From contig OW121857.1 of NCBI GenBank assembly GCA_933228895.1, forward strand, positions 74,581,672 through 74,645,671: a DNA stretch of 64,000 nucleotides, written 5' to 3'. The position numbers and the translations under genes are program-made. The notes beneath the pieces were generated by a model. That model was not told where the DNA came from. It did no database searches and saw nothing but the letters and a program-made list of their open reading frames with translations. The stretch comes from Platycnemis pennipes. Taxonomy: Eukaryota > Arthropoda > Insecta > Odonata > Platycnemididae. Numbering within the stretch: position 1 is the first letter of the stretch; every line of letters starts with the position of its first letter. Shown here piece by piece: positions 44,205-55,399 of this stretch.

Positions 44205-45445
44205 TTAGAAAATTATTAAATAAATATAGCACATTAGAGTTTACTTATTAAAAATAAATTACACAATATAGCTGCGAAAGACAAGGTATGACACTAATCA
44301 TGATTACAGGTAATGTGAAGTAATAATGGTCGTAATGCGAACGGAGGCTAAGGCAGAGACAGTTAATTCAGCTCCCTTCGAGGTGGAACCCGAGGCAAAA
44401 TTTGGGGAGTCACAAACAGGCCATAAGTTTCAAAACAATTGCTACGCGGGGAAATGGAATCATGCGCATTGCGTGCCCCTAAAATTTGATTTAACGGCTC
44501 TCCGTATTTGTACGGAAAAGAACGGCGAAGGGGGGAAACCAGCCAACGACCGCTTGTTCAAGGAATGACAATAAATCTTTGATGCTCCCCTAAAACCCCA
44601 AAATTGTTCACCCGGTGATGTTGCACAAAGAGCTGATAGCCTACGTTGCTACAACGGGAAATTTGCAGCGTAAAATTAGTCATGTATTTTTTATGGCCCT
44701 TAACGACTACTGGAAGTACCTAAGACGTTTACGAGTTGAGGCAATTAAATTTGAAAATTCAATAAAATTGGGTGCTAAAAACGTCAAAAAACAAATTAGA
44801 AAGGGCATCAGCGATCAAAAGTCACGCCTGGAAGAGAAACTTGTACGTTAAAATCTTTATTACACAAATATTTCGGAATCAATATATTTCGAAATGTCCA
44901 AAAAGTTTGGATACTAATAAGGGTAGGGAAATGCGAAAAACTTTCACGCGTGTCGCACAGTTAGTTTAAAACTATGAGCCACTATAGTGAGATAACATGC
45001 CAGCCTGACAACTCAAAGGCAGCGGGTGTAAATCCCTACTCGGTCATTGGAGTTGTGTTTTTATAATTGGACTTAGTCAATTAGTTAAGTTAGTCTGTAG
45101 TGAGAGCATAATAGTTAGAACACCCCAAACCTACTTCCACTTCTTACATCAAATGAAATGCATGACTTCACGAGCAACGGAAGATGGATGCTAAATGAAA
45201 AGGTAAGTCAACTCTTAAGTTATAAATGCAACTGACTTAAAATCCTTGAATCTTGTCTGAAGATCCATCAGCAATGAAATAATATTTATCACGCAAAAAC
45301 TATGCTAGTTAAATACTTACTTATAAGTAGTGTGCTTACGAACTCTAGGAACTAGCATCTAATTGAGATAAATGAAAATTCGATTGAGAACCAAATAATG
45401 TTTTATGTAGAACTATTTTTTTAACTAGTGTTAGGGCGGTAATGG
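44205..45445. other. Unassigned DNA with a tRNA-like segment
   Basis: At about 44970-45045 (+), ATAGTGAGATAACATGCC and GCGGGTGTAAATCCCTAC sit at A-box/B-box spacing, suggesting a badly decayed tRNA-derived SINE head. No coding gene recognised. Confidence 0.3.
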
Positions 45446-45448
45446 TAT

Positions 45449-46089
45449 TACTAGCAGACTTGCTGCCTGCTTTGCAGGCACTTCTCATAAGCGCTTCGTA
45501 TGCAGAGAGAAGGAAATGGCTATTTTATAAATAGAGAAATGTGTCCCACTCTAATTATCCTATTTTTTGTGCTTTCTTCTACACCATATTTTCATTATAT
45601 GTCGTCTCTCACTCTCAAAAACCACGTTTTTTTGCATTTTTCTCTGCACTACAAACTGCTAATAATCCAAAACTACCACCAAATCATAGAGACAAAGGAT
45701 CCACACTCAACGCGCCAAACTTCACCCTTTTAGCTCAAAACTTGGGAGAGAACGAAATAAAACGGATACAGAATGACGGACTGACTGACACGCTACAAAA
45801 TTAAAATATGAATCGTGCATTTCCAAAACGTTGTAAGTGCCAAAAGTAAAATTTCACAGGAAGAAGAAAAAAACTAATGATGTCCACGTTGTTGCAGACT
45901 GGACGTTACAACGTTTTGACTTGCACTGCTACTTCTAGTTCGGTTTTCTCCCGCTAGAGTCAGCACTATCCAGACAAACTGTATTGCCATAGAAAGATAT
46001 GGCAATTACAACGTGTTATAGTATGAAAAGTAATATTTTCCAATTTTGGCATTTACAACGTTTTGGAAATGCACGATTCATATATAGAT
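45449..46089 (+). repeat. Dispersed repeat family R1, copy 2 (interrupted by a MITE)
   Basis: Matches 20330-20698 over its whole length with scattered substitutions and small indels. The match breaks after CTACAAAATTAAAATA (45808) and resumes with TATAGAT at 46083. The gap is exactly the MITE plus one TA. Noncoding, class unknown. Confidence 0.8.
45809..46080. mobile_element. TA-flanked MITE with 37-bp terminal inverted repeats
   Basis: The 37-bp ends (45809-45845 and 46044-46080) are inverted repeats with a single mismatch, beginning TGAATCGTGCATTTCC. Both ends are flanked by TA. A TA duplication with long TIRs and no coding frame fits a Tc1/mariner-type nonautonomous element. The TIR word TTACAACGTTTTG recurs internally at about 45907-45919 and, altered, at about 46005-46017. 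The latter adjoins a perfect small hairpin ATTGCCAT/ATGGCAAT (45983-46006). The paralogous empty site at 20689-20698 confirms both the boundaries and the TA duplication. Confidence 0.88.
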
Positions 46090-46094
46090 TGTTA

Positions 46095-49000
46095 ACTTTT
46101 TGTACGGATTTCTGTGAAGCCTCGGAATGCATATATACATGGAATATTCACCGGTAATCCTTAGCGTCACAGTAACTCACCACACCACTCGGGAAAATTT
46201 ATTTACTCGTAATGCAGCAAAGCCTTTTACTAGCGAACACAGTTATAAAAGTACAGACTAAGAGTCAGGCGCTATACAAGACCGCTGCCCTCGGTAATAC
46301 GGTTCGCGCGCGTAATCCAATGATGGCATTACGTGAGAGGGTGAAATCTTATCAGAGAGATTTTAAAGGGGAGGGGTTAAGTAATTTCCCGTCAGGCCAT
46401 TGTCACAGTTCGCCATCGCGGCGGGAGTTATGCGGTCGAGAAGCAGGAGATGGAGAGGACAGCGGTGGGAAGGTAGCGGGAACTCGACTCTTGGGTCGAC
46501 AGAAGAGGGAATCCTGCCCCCGCCCGGGGCAGATTTGCCCCTATGGCGCCCCCCCGTACCTGTGTCCAACGGGTACACGCAAGGGGAGCCTCGTTCTTAT
46601 CCGAGCACCGCACATAACGCACAATTTCTGCTCATTAGGGTCGAAATGACGGAGTAGGTAGGAGGAGAGGTTGAATGTGCAAATAGGGAGCTTGGAAGGA
46701 GGCTAAGGAGCAGAGGGAATAGCTCCAAGAGGGTAGGGGAAGGAAGGGAATGCTGGCTCTGAAAAGGACCGAACTTGGATTGCCCTTACACCCGAGGGTG
46801 TAGGAAAGGGCGGAAAATAAATGGGAAAGATATGGCAGCAGCGAGAGAAAGAGAGATACGGAGCTTGAGTAGAGAAGAGATCGCCACGAACTGTACGCGG
46901 GTGTAGGGCGGTCAAATACGGTGAAGAGCGCAAAGGAAGAGGGGGACCCTAAGCCAATTACCGTTCGCGAAAAGGGATAGGATTTTGAATGGGGATACGG
47001 GGCAAGGATTAAAATCCCATGAAATAAAGGATTAAGGGTTCGAAAAAAGCAGGTTAAGCAGGAACTCAAAGGTCAGGTAAGGTCGCTTCCTCATCTGAAA
47101 GCAAGGATCAATTTACATCTCTCTCTTCAGCGATGAGTGCAGAGAGGAGGCTTCTATTCGGAATCAACTAAATGCCTGAGGGGCGGAGTAGCGCACTTTT
47201 GACTCGACTTAAGCTACTCTTAATAAACGTTACTTTTTAAAGGTATTTAGGAGTAGGTATTTAAAAAGAAACTCATTCGGTTCGCTTGATATTTGAGGCT
47301 ATACCCGAAAGGAAACCAAAACCTAATCTCGGTCATGCTTTTAATCATCAAACATGATGCTAGATCCTTTTGTCCGAAAAGAAATACGATTTAAAATACT
47401 AACAGACGGCTATTCACGAGATTTTACGCAACAGATGCTCGTAGAAGTGGGGAAAGAGACATTAACCCTTTCGGAGAGCAAAGGGTGTTGTTGATCGTAT
47501 TCCTGTTCAGTAAAATCTAATCTTTGCATCCAAATAGAAGACAAAAACTGACACAAAAATCACAGTGGATGTTTCACAGCTTTGAAAACACCATGCTAAG
47601 CTATTTGTAACGCAACGCTTGGAATTGTAACTTCATACCTACAGCCTAGCACAAAAATTAAAATAATTCCTTCGTGAATAACTATCACTTATTTGTAAAT
47701 ATAATATAGGAAAGTGCATGAGTTTTGAGAACTCATCCCATGCCATTAATTCTCACATTGGCTAGACGATTCTGAACAACAAATAAGTTTTTGTATTTAT
47801 TTACAAGCAACAAATAGGTTTGAATGTTTGTACATTTAGTGTATTTAAACCGCCCAAAAGAAAAGGTAAGACTTCGTAAAATCACAAAAATAGATTAAAT
47901 TTATTTTATTTGTTGAAATGCATCTATTAAGAGAAACGCCTGAAGCTATTAAGTTTAAAAGAACACAATCCCACAGAACAACTTTAGCAATAAAAATTCA
48001 TCACTACCTACTTCCCTAAAAAAACTCGTATTTTTAAAAAGCGAGCATTGAAAAGGGATAAAACTGAATACTCATTGCCAACCTAATTACTGAGGGCCCA
48101 GAATCATTCCTGGGCACTTTAAATACTAGTTCACGTGCAATACAACGAAGGGAAATAGCTTCGAGCTGCAACAAAAGCCTCGCACATCTAGCGAGCAAAC
48201 CAAAAGGCGAAAGGGGAAAAGAACGTTACAATTCCCCCTCCGCCCACTAAACTCAATCAAACGGCAAGGCCCAAAATATAGTCGCCCAGCAAATAGCGCA
48301 GCGAGCGTAATTGAACTTACCCACCAAACCACCAGTTCTCTCCGAGACTCTCCTCCCCTCGTCCCATTATATCCCCCAGAGGGAAATGTACTTTCAAGGC
48401 AACTAGACCTGGTGGGGGTGGGACCGAACCGTCGACCGCCGAAACAGGCACAAATAAGAGAAATAACGCCGCATATTGGGAGACGGGAGAGGGGAGGAGG
48501 AATGTGGGGAGGAAAATAAAATGTGCTTGGTCCGAAGCCGCAGTCAAGAGAGGGTCATCTTGGCCGCGAGGGACGTATCCTCCTCCGGTCATTTACTGGG
48601 CAAGGATAGGGGAATCTCTTTGCGGGCACTCCCTAATGTCATTCCGGGGGGACCTACCCGACAAAACTCTCCTTCCCCGCAAACTGCAAGGGCCCCATAA
48701 TCGTACGCAACATTACGCATTTCATTAGACTCATACGCGGCGTTTCCGAATACCTCTCTCACCCTACTGTACTCTACGTACGACGAGAATGGATAACATG
48801 GGTTTGCATTCGCGAGGACGCCGCAGGATGGGGGGCCGGGAGAAGCAGTTGCTTCGCCCAAGTCGCTTCAACGCTCCCGGGGGAGTTTGGCCGGGAGAAG
48901 TAGAATAGGACGCCCCTCTCGGAAGGTTTCCAAACGAGGAAGAAACGAAAAGGGACTCAGGGGACTCTCCTTGTACTCAGTACAATTCCTGCAGGAGAAA

Positions 49001-49120
49001 TACCGACTCAAAAGACTGCATCACACGATCCCTTACTCCCATCCAGATACTAACAATCTAGATAACGTAACCCTTATATTAAAAAGATCTCCATGAAGCA
49101 GTAACATTTTAACTGTTAGT
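46095..49120. other. Unassigned DNA with purine-rich islands
   Basis: GC-rich, purine-biased DNA occurs at about 46360-46960 and a smaller patch at about 48330-48900. The overlapping frames there have no domains. The 47.2-48.1 kb interval is AT-rich and featureless to me. Confidence 0.35.
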
Positions 49121-49450
49121 TGCAAGTTAAGCAGTGCATAGTTGCAAGCAGTAATCTTCACCCCCTGCCACACCCTCAGGAAGGGTTGCGGGGTATTACC
49201 AAGATGTAGTTCTAAGCGTACATTGTTAACAAACAAGTTAATGGATATCGACTATGAGAGCTCAAATTAAGGCTGAAAAATGCTAAACATGCAAAACGAT
49301 AGTTTCACCCCCTGCCACACCCTCACGAAGGGTCGGGGGGTATTACCAAGATGTAGTTGTAAGCGTACATTTTTAACAAATAAGTTAATGGACAGCGACT
49401 ATTAGAGCTCAAATCAAGGCTGAAAAATGCTAAACATGCATAACGAATGG
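49120..49450 (+). repeat. Two LINE tail copies in a 147-bp tandem duplication
   Basis: Copy 1 (49157-49303) and copy 2 (49304-49450) are near-identical in tandem. Each begins TTCACCCCCTGCCACACCCTC and ends AAACATGCA(A/T)AACGA. Each contains the LINE 3' stem-loop, here with an altered but still pairing inner stem (ACCCT against AGGGT in copy 1), then GGTATTACCAAGATGTAG. Because about 85 bp of downstream non-LINE sequence is duplicated too, this was a genomic tandem duplication after insertion, not two insertions. Confidence 0.8.
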
Positions 49451-49454
49451 TTTT

Positions 49455-50130
49455 AGGGATAGCGCAAATGAAAGGGACTCCCATCCCTTAGTTCATCATT
49501 TGAGCAGGCATGTTCTTCAGTCTCTGTAAAGGTGCTGATTCCGAAAGGTAACCAATCAAAGCGCACGGTAGCAAATGTTGAATATAAAGGCCAGTAATGG
49601 AACGCCTATTTTAAACAACACGTAACCGTGGCAGGTAGAAAACCAATGTTTCGGATAATTCGAAAAGGGACGAAGAAAATGACCGTATGCGTGGCAACCA
49701 CGACCGTATGAGTGGCGACATTGATACCTCGTGCTGTCATTTTTCCTGTCCATGAAAGTTATAGCTTCAATGATCCCTGAACATCTATCTATGTGTGAAA
49801 AATAATCGTGTGATTCAGGTTTAGAAGTAAAGCTTCAGCCTCTGTGTTCGCACGCGGCGTGGAAGCGGAATTTCGAACGGAATTGTTTTCCGAATTTCTG
49901 CAATGTTGCCATGTACTCATCCCTCGGAATAAACGAGGCGGATCACATATGCGAGAATAAGCAAAATCGGCGCTTGGAGTGAGGATACATCGTTCGCCAT
50001 CTATGCGCGGCATTTTTGAGCTAATGTGTGCCGACCCGGGACAGTCCTTCCCTGGACCCCACTACATTTACCTGGGAGGTCACGTAAAATCATTCAAAGA
50101 TGTTCAGTGATTTGTACGATCCCGTCAGTA
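49455..50130. other. Unassigned DNA
   Basis: Nothing recognised. Confidence 0.3.
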
Positions 50131-50134
50131 AGAT

Positions 50135-50620
50135 GTATCAGAATTAATACAAGAATTAGGTTGGGAATCATTAACAGATCGTAGGTTAAAATACTGATTA
50201 AATATATTACAGAAATTTAAAACGGATAGCTCTACTGAAGATGCTGGATATATATTAAAAACACCAGCGTATTATGCTATATTCGATCAGATACATAAGA
50301 TTATAGAGATGGATTGTCCTACTGATATATTTCAAATGCCATTTTTCCCCGTCCTATTAGAGAAAACAATAGGCAGCATAGCAAAGGGATAGTTAGGCGA
50401 GATTTTGTAGAGTAGTCTGTTGTCCTCGATGCATGTATTAACAACCAATCCATTTATTACTATATAGATACTAACCATGTGGCTGCATGTGACCCATATT
50501 GTTAGCATGTTTTCATGTAGTACCCTAGTTGCATGTCAATAGTGCAGGTTTTGGTGATATTCATCCCCTGCCGCACACTCTCGCGGTGGCTTGTAGGGTA
50601 TCGCGTAGATGTAGATGGGC
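50135..50620 (+). pseudogene. CR1/L2-like LINE, second subfamily, C-terminus plus 3' tail
   Basis: A frame with one internal TGA reads VSELIQELGWESLTDRRLKY, LNILQKFKTDSS, YILKTPAYYAIFDQIHKI and MDCPTDIFQMPFFPVLL, then ends at 50392. It aligns block by block with the 18.6 and 52.7 kb RT fragments but differs enough to be a separate subfamily. About 150 bp later comes TCATCCCCTGCCGCACACTC, then GCGGTGGCTTGTAGGGTAT and GTAGATGTAGATG, the complete 3' stem-loop and tail. The copy is 5'-truncated and inactive. Confidence 0.75.
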
Positions 50621-50624
50621 TAAC

Positions 50625-51978
50625 GCCACACGTGACCAAACTGAAATGCAAGCCCGAAGAGGTGATCGAGAGCGGATGAAAGGAAAGGATTAAGTGGGGC
50701 ATTTTATTGAAAAGCTCACGTGTATAACGGGATTCGCGAAATGGCCGTAGAATTACCGGTCACTGGGCTCGAATTGAGGTTTCCTTTCGTTCACGTACAG
50801 AGCGGAGGAGAAGGCCAAGGATTGGAAAGTGCTTTCCAACCTCATCATCCCCGTTGCTCACGACGTATGCCGAATCCTCCAGCAGATTTGAATCAAATGG
50901 TTACCCCAAGGATGCCACTTTCAATTTCTACGGGAGTATTGCGAAGGCTACACGGATATGAGCACCGATAGGAAAATGAAGTCGCACTAAAGCTAATGGA
51001 ACCATACATGAGAGGAAACAATTGAAGGTCACAGCTGCCACTGATGCGTCTATATTGAAGCGTAAGTATGTTTCTACGTAAAATGTCAAAGGATATTAAC
51101 CCACAGCTCATGGATTTCAGTAAAATAACAAAGGAATATTCATAAATATATCATCAAACATGCCCTGCGTACATGAAATATTCCTAATTCATAAGATTAA
51201 CGGTTTATTCGTATTTGTATTATTTAATGTCCATGCGATTCACACTTCATAAGAGGAAACAACATTTTTGATAGCTTTAAATTTCGCAACTTACGCAAAA
51301 ATAATAGATAATAGACACTAAAGTCTTTCGTAAAATACAGCAATATTTTAGAATTTATACTGCCTTGCATAGCCTCCAAAATTGCTGTCTAAAATTGTGT
51401 TGGAATTCTTTCAGGATTCGGGACCTTCTTATGATTGGCTCCCAACTCTTTCACACAAAGCGAAGAGCTGAACCAATTAAACTGATGAAATGATGACCTA
51501 AAATTTAGGTGACGTAATAGCTCGCTTTTGTCTCATCCATCACGAGCCTTGACATTCCACACTCAATCTGTGTGATGACCGTAGGCGAGACATCTAAGTC
51601 TTTGTAAGTCATACCAAAGGCGCTCGAAATATTCAGCTATATACACAGATTCATAAAAGTCCTCAGCACGAACAAGCGTTTTTTTCGACTGCGCCCGAAA
51701 TTTGAATATCTTTTTCGGTCCACCACGTAAACCTTCGTACCTTAGGAGGCTTCTGAATCCTCCCTCTCATCTCATGCGACCCAAGTATATCCACAAACTC
51801 CTTTACCACTCACATATCATGTCACGTAATGAAAACATAAATTTCCACTTCACTACTTGGCTGGGATTGGTGCGCCCAAGGTCTCCCAGGATTTTAAAAA
51901 ATGAAGGTGATATACGTGAAAGTATTCATACTGAAAGCATGATTATACGCGCTGGATGGAGCAGGTACAAGGGGGAAT
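50625..51978. other. Unassigned DNA
   Basis: AT-rich and without a recognisable gene. A frame from 51702 runs into the minisatellite and is not supported. Confidence 0.3.
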
Positions 51979-51982
51979 GGGA

Positions 51983-52133
51983 CACTTCGGCGCGGCCACT
52001 TCGGCGCGGCCACCTCGGCGCGGCCGTTTCGGCGCAAGCCACTTCGGCGCAGGCCCATCTCGGCGCAGACCCACCTCGGCGCAGACCCACCTCGGCGCAA
52101 GCCACCTCGGCGCAGGTCCATTTCGGCGCGGAG
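51983..52133 (+). repeat. TCGGCGC minisatellite, ten units
   Basis: Ten tandem units of 14-16 bp, each with a T-T/C-T-C-G-G-C-G-C core separated by variable linkers (GGCC, AAGCC, AGGCCC, AGACCC). The GC-rich array stands out against AT-rich flanks. The mirror-image array at 55628-55772 also has ten units. Open frames through it (Ala/Arg/Gly/Pro) are by-products. Confidence 0.85.
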
Positions 52134-52135
52134 AA

Positions 52136-52445
52136 CAGAGATGTTAAGTACCGGGACAGATGCTCATGTAAAAATACTACAACGAAGGAATATTGTGTTT
52201 TTTCGTCGTAATCAAAGAACTGTTGGCAAACATTGATTCAAAACGAAATAAATTTAGATGTGAGTGCAAATAAAAAAAGAAATATGTACTTGAAATTCCT
52301 GAACTACTACACTCCACTGTTTATCAATGTATCAAAAGTATGACAAATATTAAAAGTAATAGAAGTAGTGAATCATTATAAAATCGTCAGTTGAAATACA
52401 AATCAATACCAGCGTACAATTGCAGGTTCCACCATGAAGATACAA
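52136..52445. other. Unassigned AT-rich DNA
   Basis: Nothing recognised between the minisatellite and the LINE tail. Confidence 0.3.
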
Positions 52446-52447
52446 TT

Positions 52448-53007
52448 CGAGAGATACATCTACATAATACCCTACAAGCCACCATAAAGGTGTGTGGCAG
52501 GGGGTGAATTCTCACCAAACATGCACTACACATCATTCATTAAAGAGGATTAGTATATATATACTCTTCTAAACTCCACTATTTAAAAAAGAAAAAATAG
52601 CAAAGCATACATGCAAAAACATGCTGTTAGTTGAATTAGATTTAAGTCCTAAAGCCAACCTGCAGCTACCAATGTTATCCATTGCTACACTCATACTGGA
52701 TATATTTACCATTATTCATATCCCTAATTGTACGAGGAAAAAAAGACATTTTGAATCGGTCAGTTCGGCAATCAATTTCTCTAATTTTGTGATTAGGGTC
52801 CAGTCTACCATAGTAAGTTGGGGTTCGAAAAATATTTTTCACATCATCACAGAAAATATGGTCTTGGAATTTGTTTAAGAGATTAAGTCTAAATTTCAAC
52901 CTGCAATATGACAATGATTTCCAATTTAATTTATTTAATAGGCTGGTTACGCTAATATAGTTATCATACCGTCCCTTTACAAATATTGCCGATCTTTGTT
53001 GCACACG
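52448..53007 (-). pseudogene. CR1/L2-like LINE: RT C-terminus, 3' UTR and tail
   Basis: The minus frame (52675-53004) reads QQRSAIFVKGRY, SVTSLLNKLNWKSLSYCRLK, RTPTYYGRLDPNHKI and FFPRTIRDMNNGKY, then a stop. The 3' UTR contains CTAACAGCATG-type and GCATGTATGCTTTGCTATTTT words shared with the 54.9 kb copy. It closes with the stem-loop (CACCCCCTGCCACACACC and GGTGGCTTGTAGGG) and ATGTAGATG. The upstream part of the same element resumes at 53724. A 17-bp duplication at 52991-53007 marks the insertion between. Confidence 0.85.
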
Positions 53008-53723
53008 ATGCGTCTACAGATACTCAAAAAATATTGTCTACATCTACACGCAAGCTACCCTGCAAGCTACCTCGAGGGTGTGTGGCAGGGGATGAAGAGC
53101 ACCACAAATCCAAAATTTACATTTTGTTATAGATATTTTTAGGCCTTCGCTTTAGAAGAAAATCACGACGAAGCGAAAGGAACGGATATATTTTGGGATT
53201 TGAAAATCCGCATTCCCGGAGGAAAGTTTTAACCCTTTTGAGACGGCAGAATTCACTGCCATTCGCGTATACTAATCTGAGTACCAAGAGACTCTCTCTT
53301 CGCCTTTGTAGGGAGCACATTTGAGAAGTTGATAATTGAGATAGTTCTCAAAATGTTCATACCAAAATATTTGATCTGACCCCATTTCTCGGCCGATGGG
53401 CGGAGGAAACCTCGACCCTTCTTTGCATTGGGAGCTGCACTACCGGCATGTGTCTGCGGTCAAAAACTGTTTTGTTTCAATACATTTGCTAAATAAATAT
53501 TTGTTTCATACTCGGGATATACAGGCTCAGAAGTCCATTTCTTTCGTCTCGCTGAGAAAATAAATGTTTTTAATGCTACGTTACTGTGAGTATAAACGGA
53601 ATTGTGATCGAAATGGTAAATTATCTCACAAAAATTATTTGAGAATTTTATATTTCAAGGCGAAGAACCAAGAGAGAAATGTTGTATCTTACAATGAATT
53701 CCAAATTTTCCGATTCCGATTCT
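53008..53723 (-). mobile_element. Truncated LINE inserted into a CR1/L2-like LINE
   Basis: 716 bp flanked by GATCTTTGTTGCACACG (52991-53007) and GATCTTCGCTACACACG (53724-53740), a 17-bp duplication with three transitions. At its minus-strand 3' end (about 53016-53100) it carries the same stem-loop, CCCCTGCCACACACCCTCG and GTAGCTTGCAGGG, and GTGTAGATGTAGAC. It is therefore a LINE 3' end inserted into a relative. The rest (a 67-codon frame at 53117-53320 and AT-rich DNA) is not recognisable RT and may be 3' UTR of a different subfamily. Confidence 0.75.
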
Positions 53724-54057
53724 GATCTTCGCTACACACGTTCAAGTTCGTTATTTAGACTGATTTCCTATGGATCCCATACACTGACAGCTTATTCCAA
53801 ATAAGGTCTTATAAGGGAAAAGTAGCTGATTTCTCGTACATGAACGTCACATTTACCCAGTACTCATTTGATGAATCCCAGTCTATGATTAGCTTGACCC
53901 ATCATTTCACGTACGTGTTTACCCCAGGAAAGATCATGTATCAGTCTTATTTCAAGATATTTAATGGATTCCACCTTTGTTAATTCAATATTACTTATTT
54001 TGTACGTGCTATGTGGAGAGCTATTCTTTTTCCAAAAATTCATTATAGACGTGATGT
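53724..54057 (-). pseudogene. CR1/L2-like LINE: RT segment upstream of the nested insertion
   Basis: Minus-strand frame, with four in-frame stops, reads KVESIKYLEIRLIHDLSWG, KHVREMMGQANHRLGFIK, CDVHVREISYFSLIRPYLE, VSVWDP and LNNELERV. These are the RT blocks between motif E and the C-terminal domain: KYLGxxL, SW..H...., A..LGFI.R and LVRPxLEYA..VW.P. The order continues directly into the 52.7-53.0 kb piece once the insert is removed. Confidence 0.8.
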
Positions 54058-54059
54058 TA

Positions 54060-54840
54060 GTACTACTTAGCAGTTAAGACTAATAAATTAGATAATAATT
54101 AAGAAATTAGCAATAATAGCTATCGAAAACTCTCAATAATTTGAGAAAAAAGTCTAAACATTTTCCATTACTGCTAATATGGTCTGTTATTGTTATATGC
54201 CCGCTATACAGTCCATTACACTAATTTTGTGTTCATGCTCTAATCTACCGTAGCAGGATATATTGGGAACCGTATTTTTTTTAATCTAGCTCTACGTTAA
54301 CATAGTACCCTGCAAGCCAGAATGGTTATTTTCAATTACAAATCACCCGATTTTAAGAATAAGAAATTCTTTGAAGCGAATGTTATAACTTCAACATTTG
54401 TGTACCTCGGGATTCGAAGGACTGCCAGGAATCACTGCATTCTTTGGCGGAAACCATTGACCAAAGAAAAGTTCGAAGTTAGCAGAGGTTTGCGTTATTT
54501 ACAACAACTCCATCAATTTTGGTAGTAAAAACTATTTGTTTTCTGCAATCTGTTACTACTAGATCTGGCTTCCTTATATCAAAATCGCAAGTTATTGGAA
54601 CGAAAACTACGGGAATACCAAGCGCTCAAAGTTGGACAACCTGATTTTACGCGCAAAAAACGGGTACTTTTTTGAGAAAAAATTAAGTACTGGAAATACT
54701 ATGCAGCCGAAGATTTTTTTAAAGTAAATAATCCAACGTAGAAATAAACTCTCTCTGGTAAGCTTTTTGTTGCATTTAAATTGATCACTCCGTTTAAACG
54801 ATAGAGCTCCTCAAACTCGGGTGTTTTGCTTTTTTTTTTA
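54060..54840. other. Unassigned AT-rich DNA
   Basis: Nothing recognised. CTCTAATCTACCGTAGCAGG near 54238 weakly recalls the LINE's antisense TCTAATTTTGTGATT..CCATAGTAAG block, but the match is too loose to annotate. Confidence 0.3.
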
Positions 54841-54842
54841 CA

Positions 54843-55146
54843 GACTAGTAGATTGCCGAACTGACAGATTCAAAATGTCCTTTTTTCCTCGTACAATTAG
54901 GGATATAAATAACGGTAAATGTATCCAGTACGAGTGTAGCAATGGATAACATTGGTAGCTGCATGTTGGTATAAGGACTTAAAGCTAACCCAACTAACAG
55001 CATATTTTTGCATGTATGCTTTGCTATTTTAATTTTTAATTACAAATTTTATGCATGATATATAGTGCATGCTTGGTGAGAGTTCACCCCCTGCCACACA
55101 CCTTTATGGTGGCTTGCAGGGTATTACGTAGATGAGATGTAGATAT
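54843..55146 (+). pseudogene. CR1/L2-like LINE: last residues, 3' UTR and best-preserved tail
   Basis: 5'-truncated copy starting in the frame CRTDRFKMSFFPRTIRDINN, ending at a stop near 54948. The 3' UTR (TAAGGACTTAAAGCTAACCC, GCATGTATGCTTTGCTATTTT) leads to AGTGCATGCTTGGTGAGAG, CACCCCCTGCCACACACC, TTTAT, GGTGGCTTGCAGGGTATT and ACGTAGATGAGATGTAGAT. This copy defines the family's complete 3' end and shows that the short orphan tails elsewhere belong to it or to relatives sharing its tail. Confidence 0.85.
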
Positions 55147-55299
55147 ACGCTGCACAGTCTAGTTCTCTGATCAAACCTAATTCATACAAATTATACTATA
55201 CTATATTATACATACCTATTCGTACTAAGGATTATAACGGTATTAAAGGATTAAGGGATTAAATAGTGAAGTTATGACTAGCATATTAATACTATTCCT

Positions 55300-55395
55300 T
55301 TTTTATGCATGATATGTAGTGCATGTTTAGTGAGAAATCACCCCTGCCACATACCTTTGTGGTGGCTTGCAGGGTATTATGTAGATGTAGATTAC
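55300..55395 (+). repeat. CR1/L2-like LINE 3' tail copy
   Basis: TATGCATGATATGTAGTGCA, TCACCCCTGCCACATACC, TTTGTGGTGGCTTGCAGGG and GTAGATGTAGAT. It is about 250 bp from the previous tail in the same orientation and truncated just upstream of the stem-loop. Confidence 0.75.
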
Positions 55396-55399
55396 ATAC

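Noticed and set aside
45116..45205. Possible exon ending in a perfect donor (AAG then GTAAGT) at about 45202
   Set aside because: The open segment is under 30 codons, has no acceptor or recognisable peptide, and donor-like words are frequent by chance in 64 kb.
51702..52211. 169-codon + frame
   Set aside because: Its only distinctive part is the translation of the TCGGCGC minisatellite; the rest has no motif, and other frames through the array are equally open.
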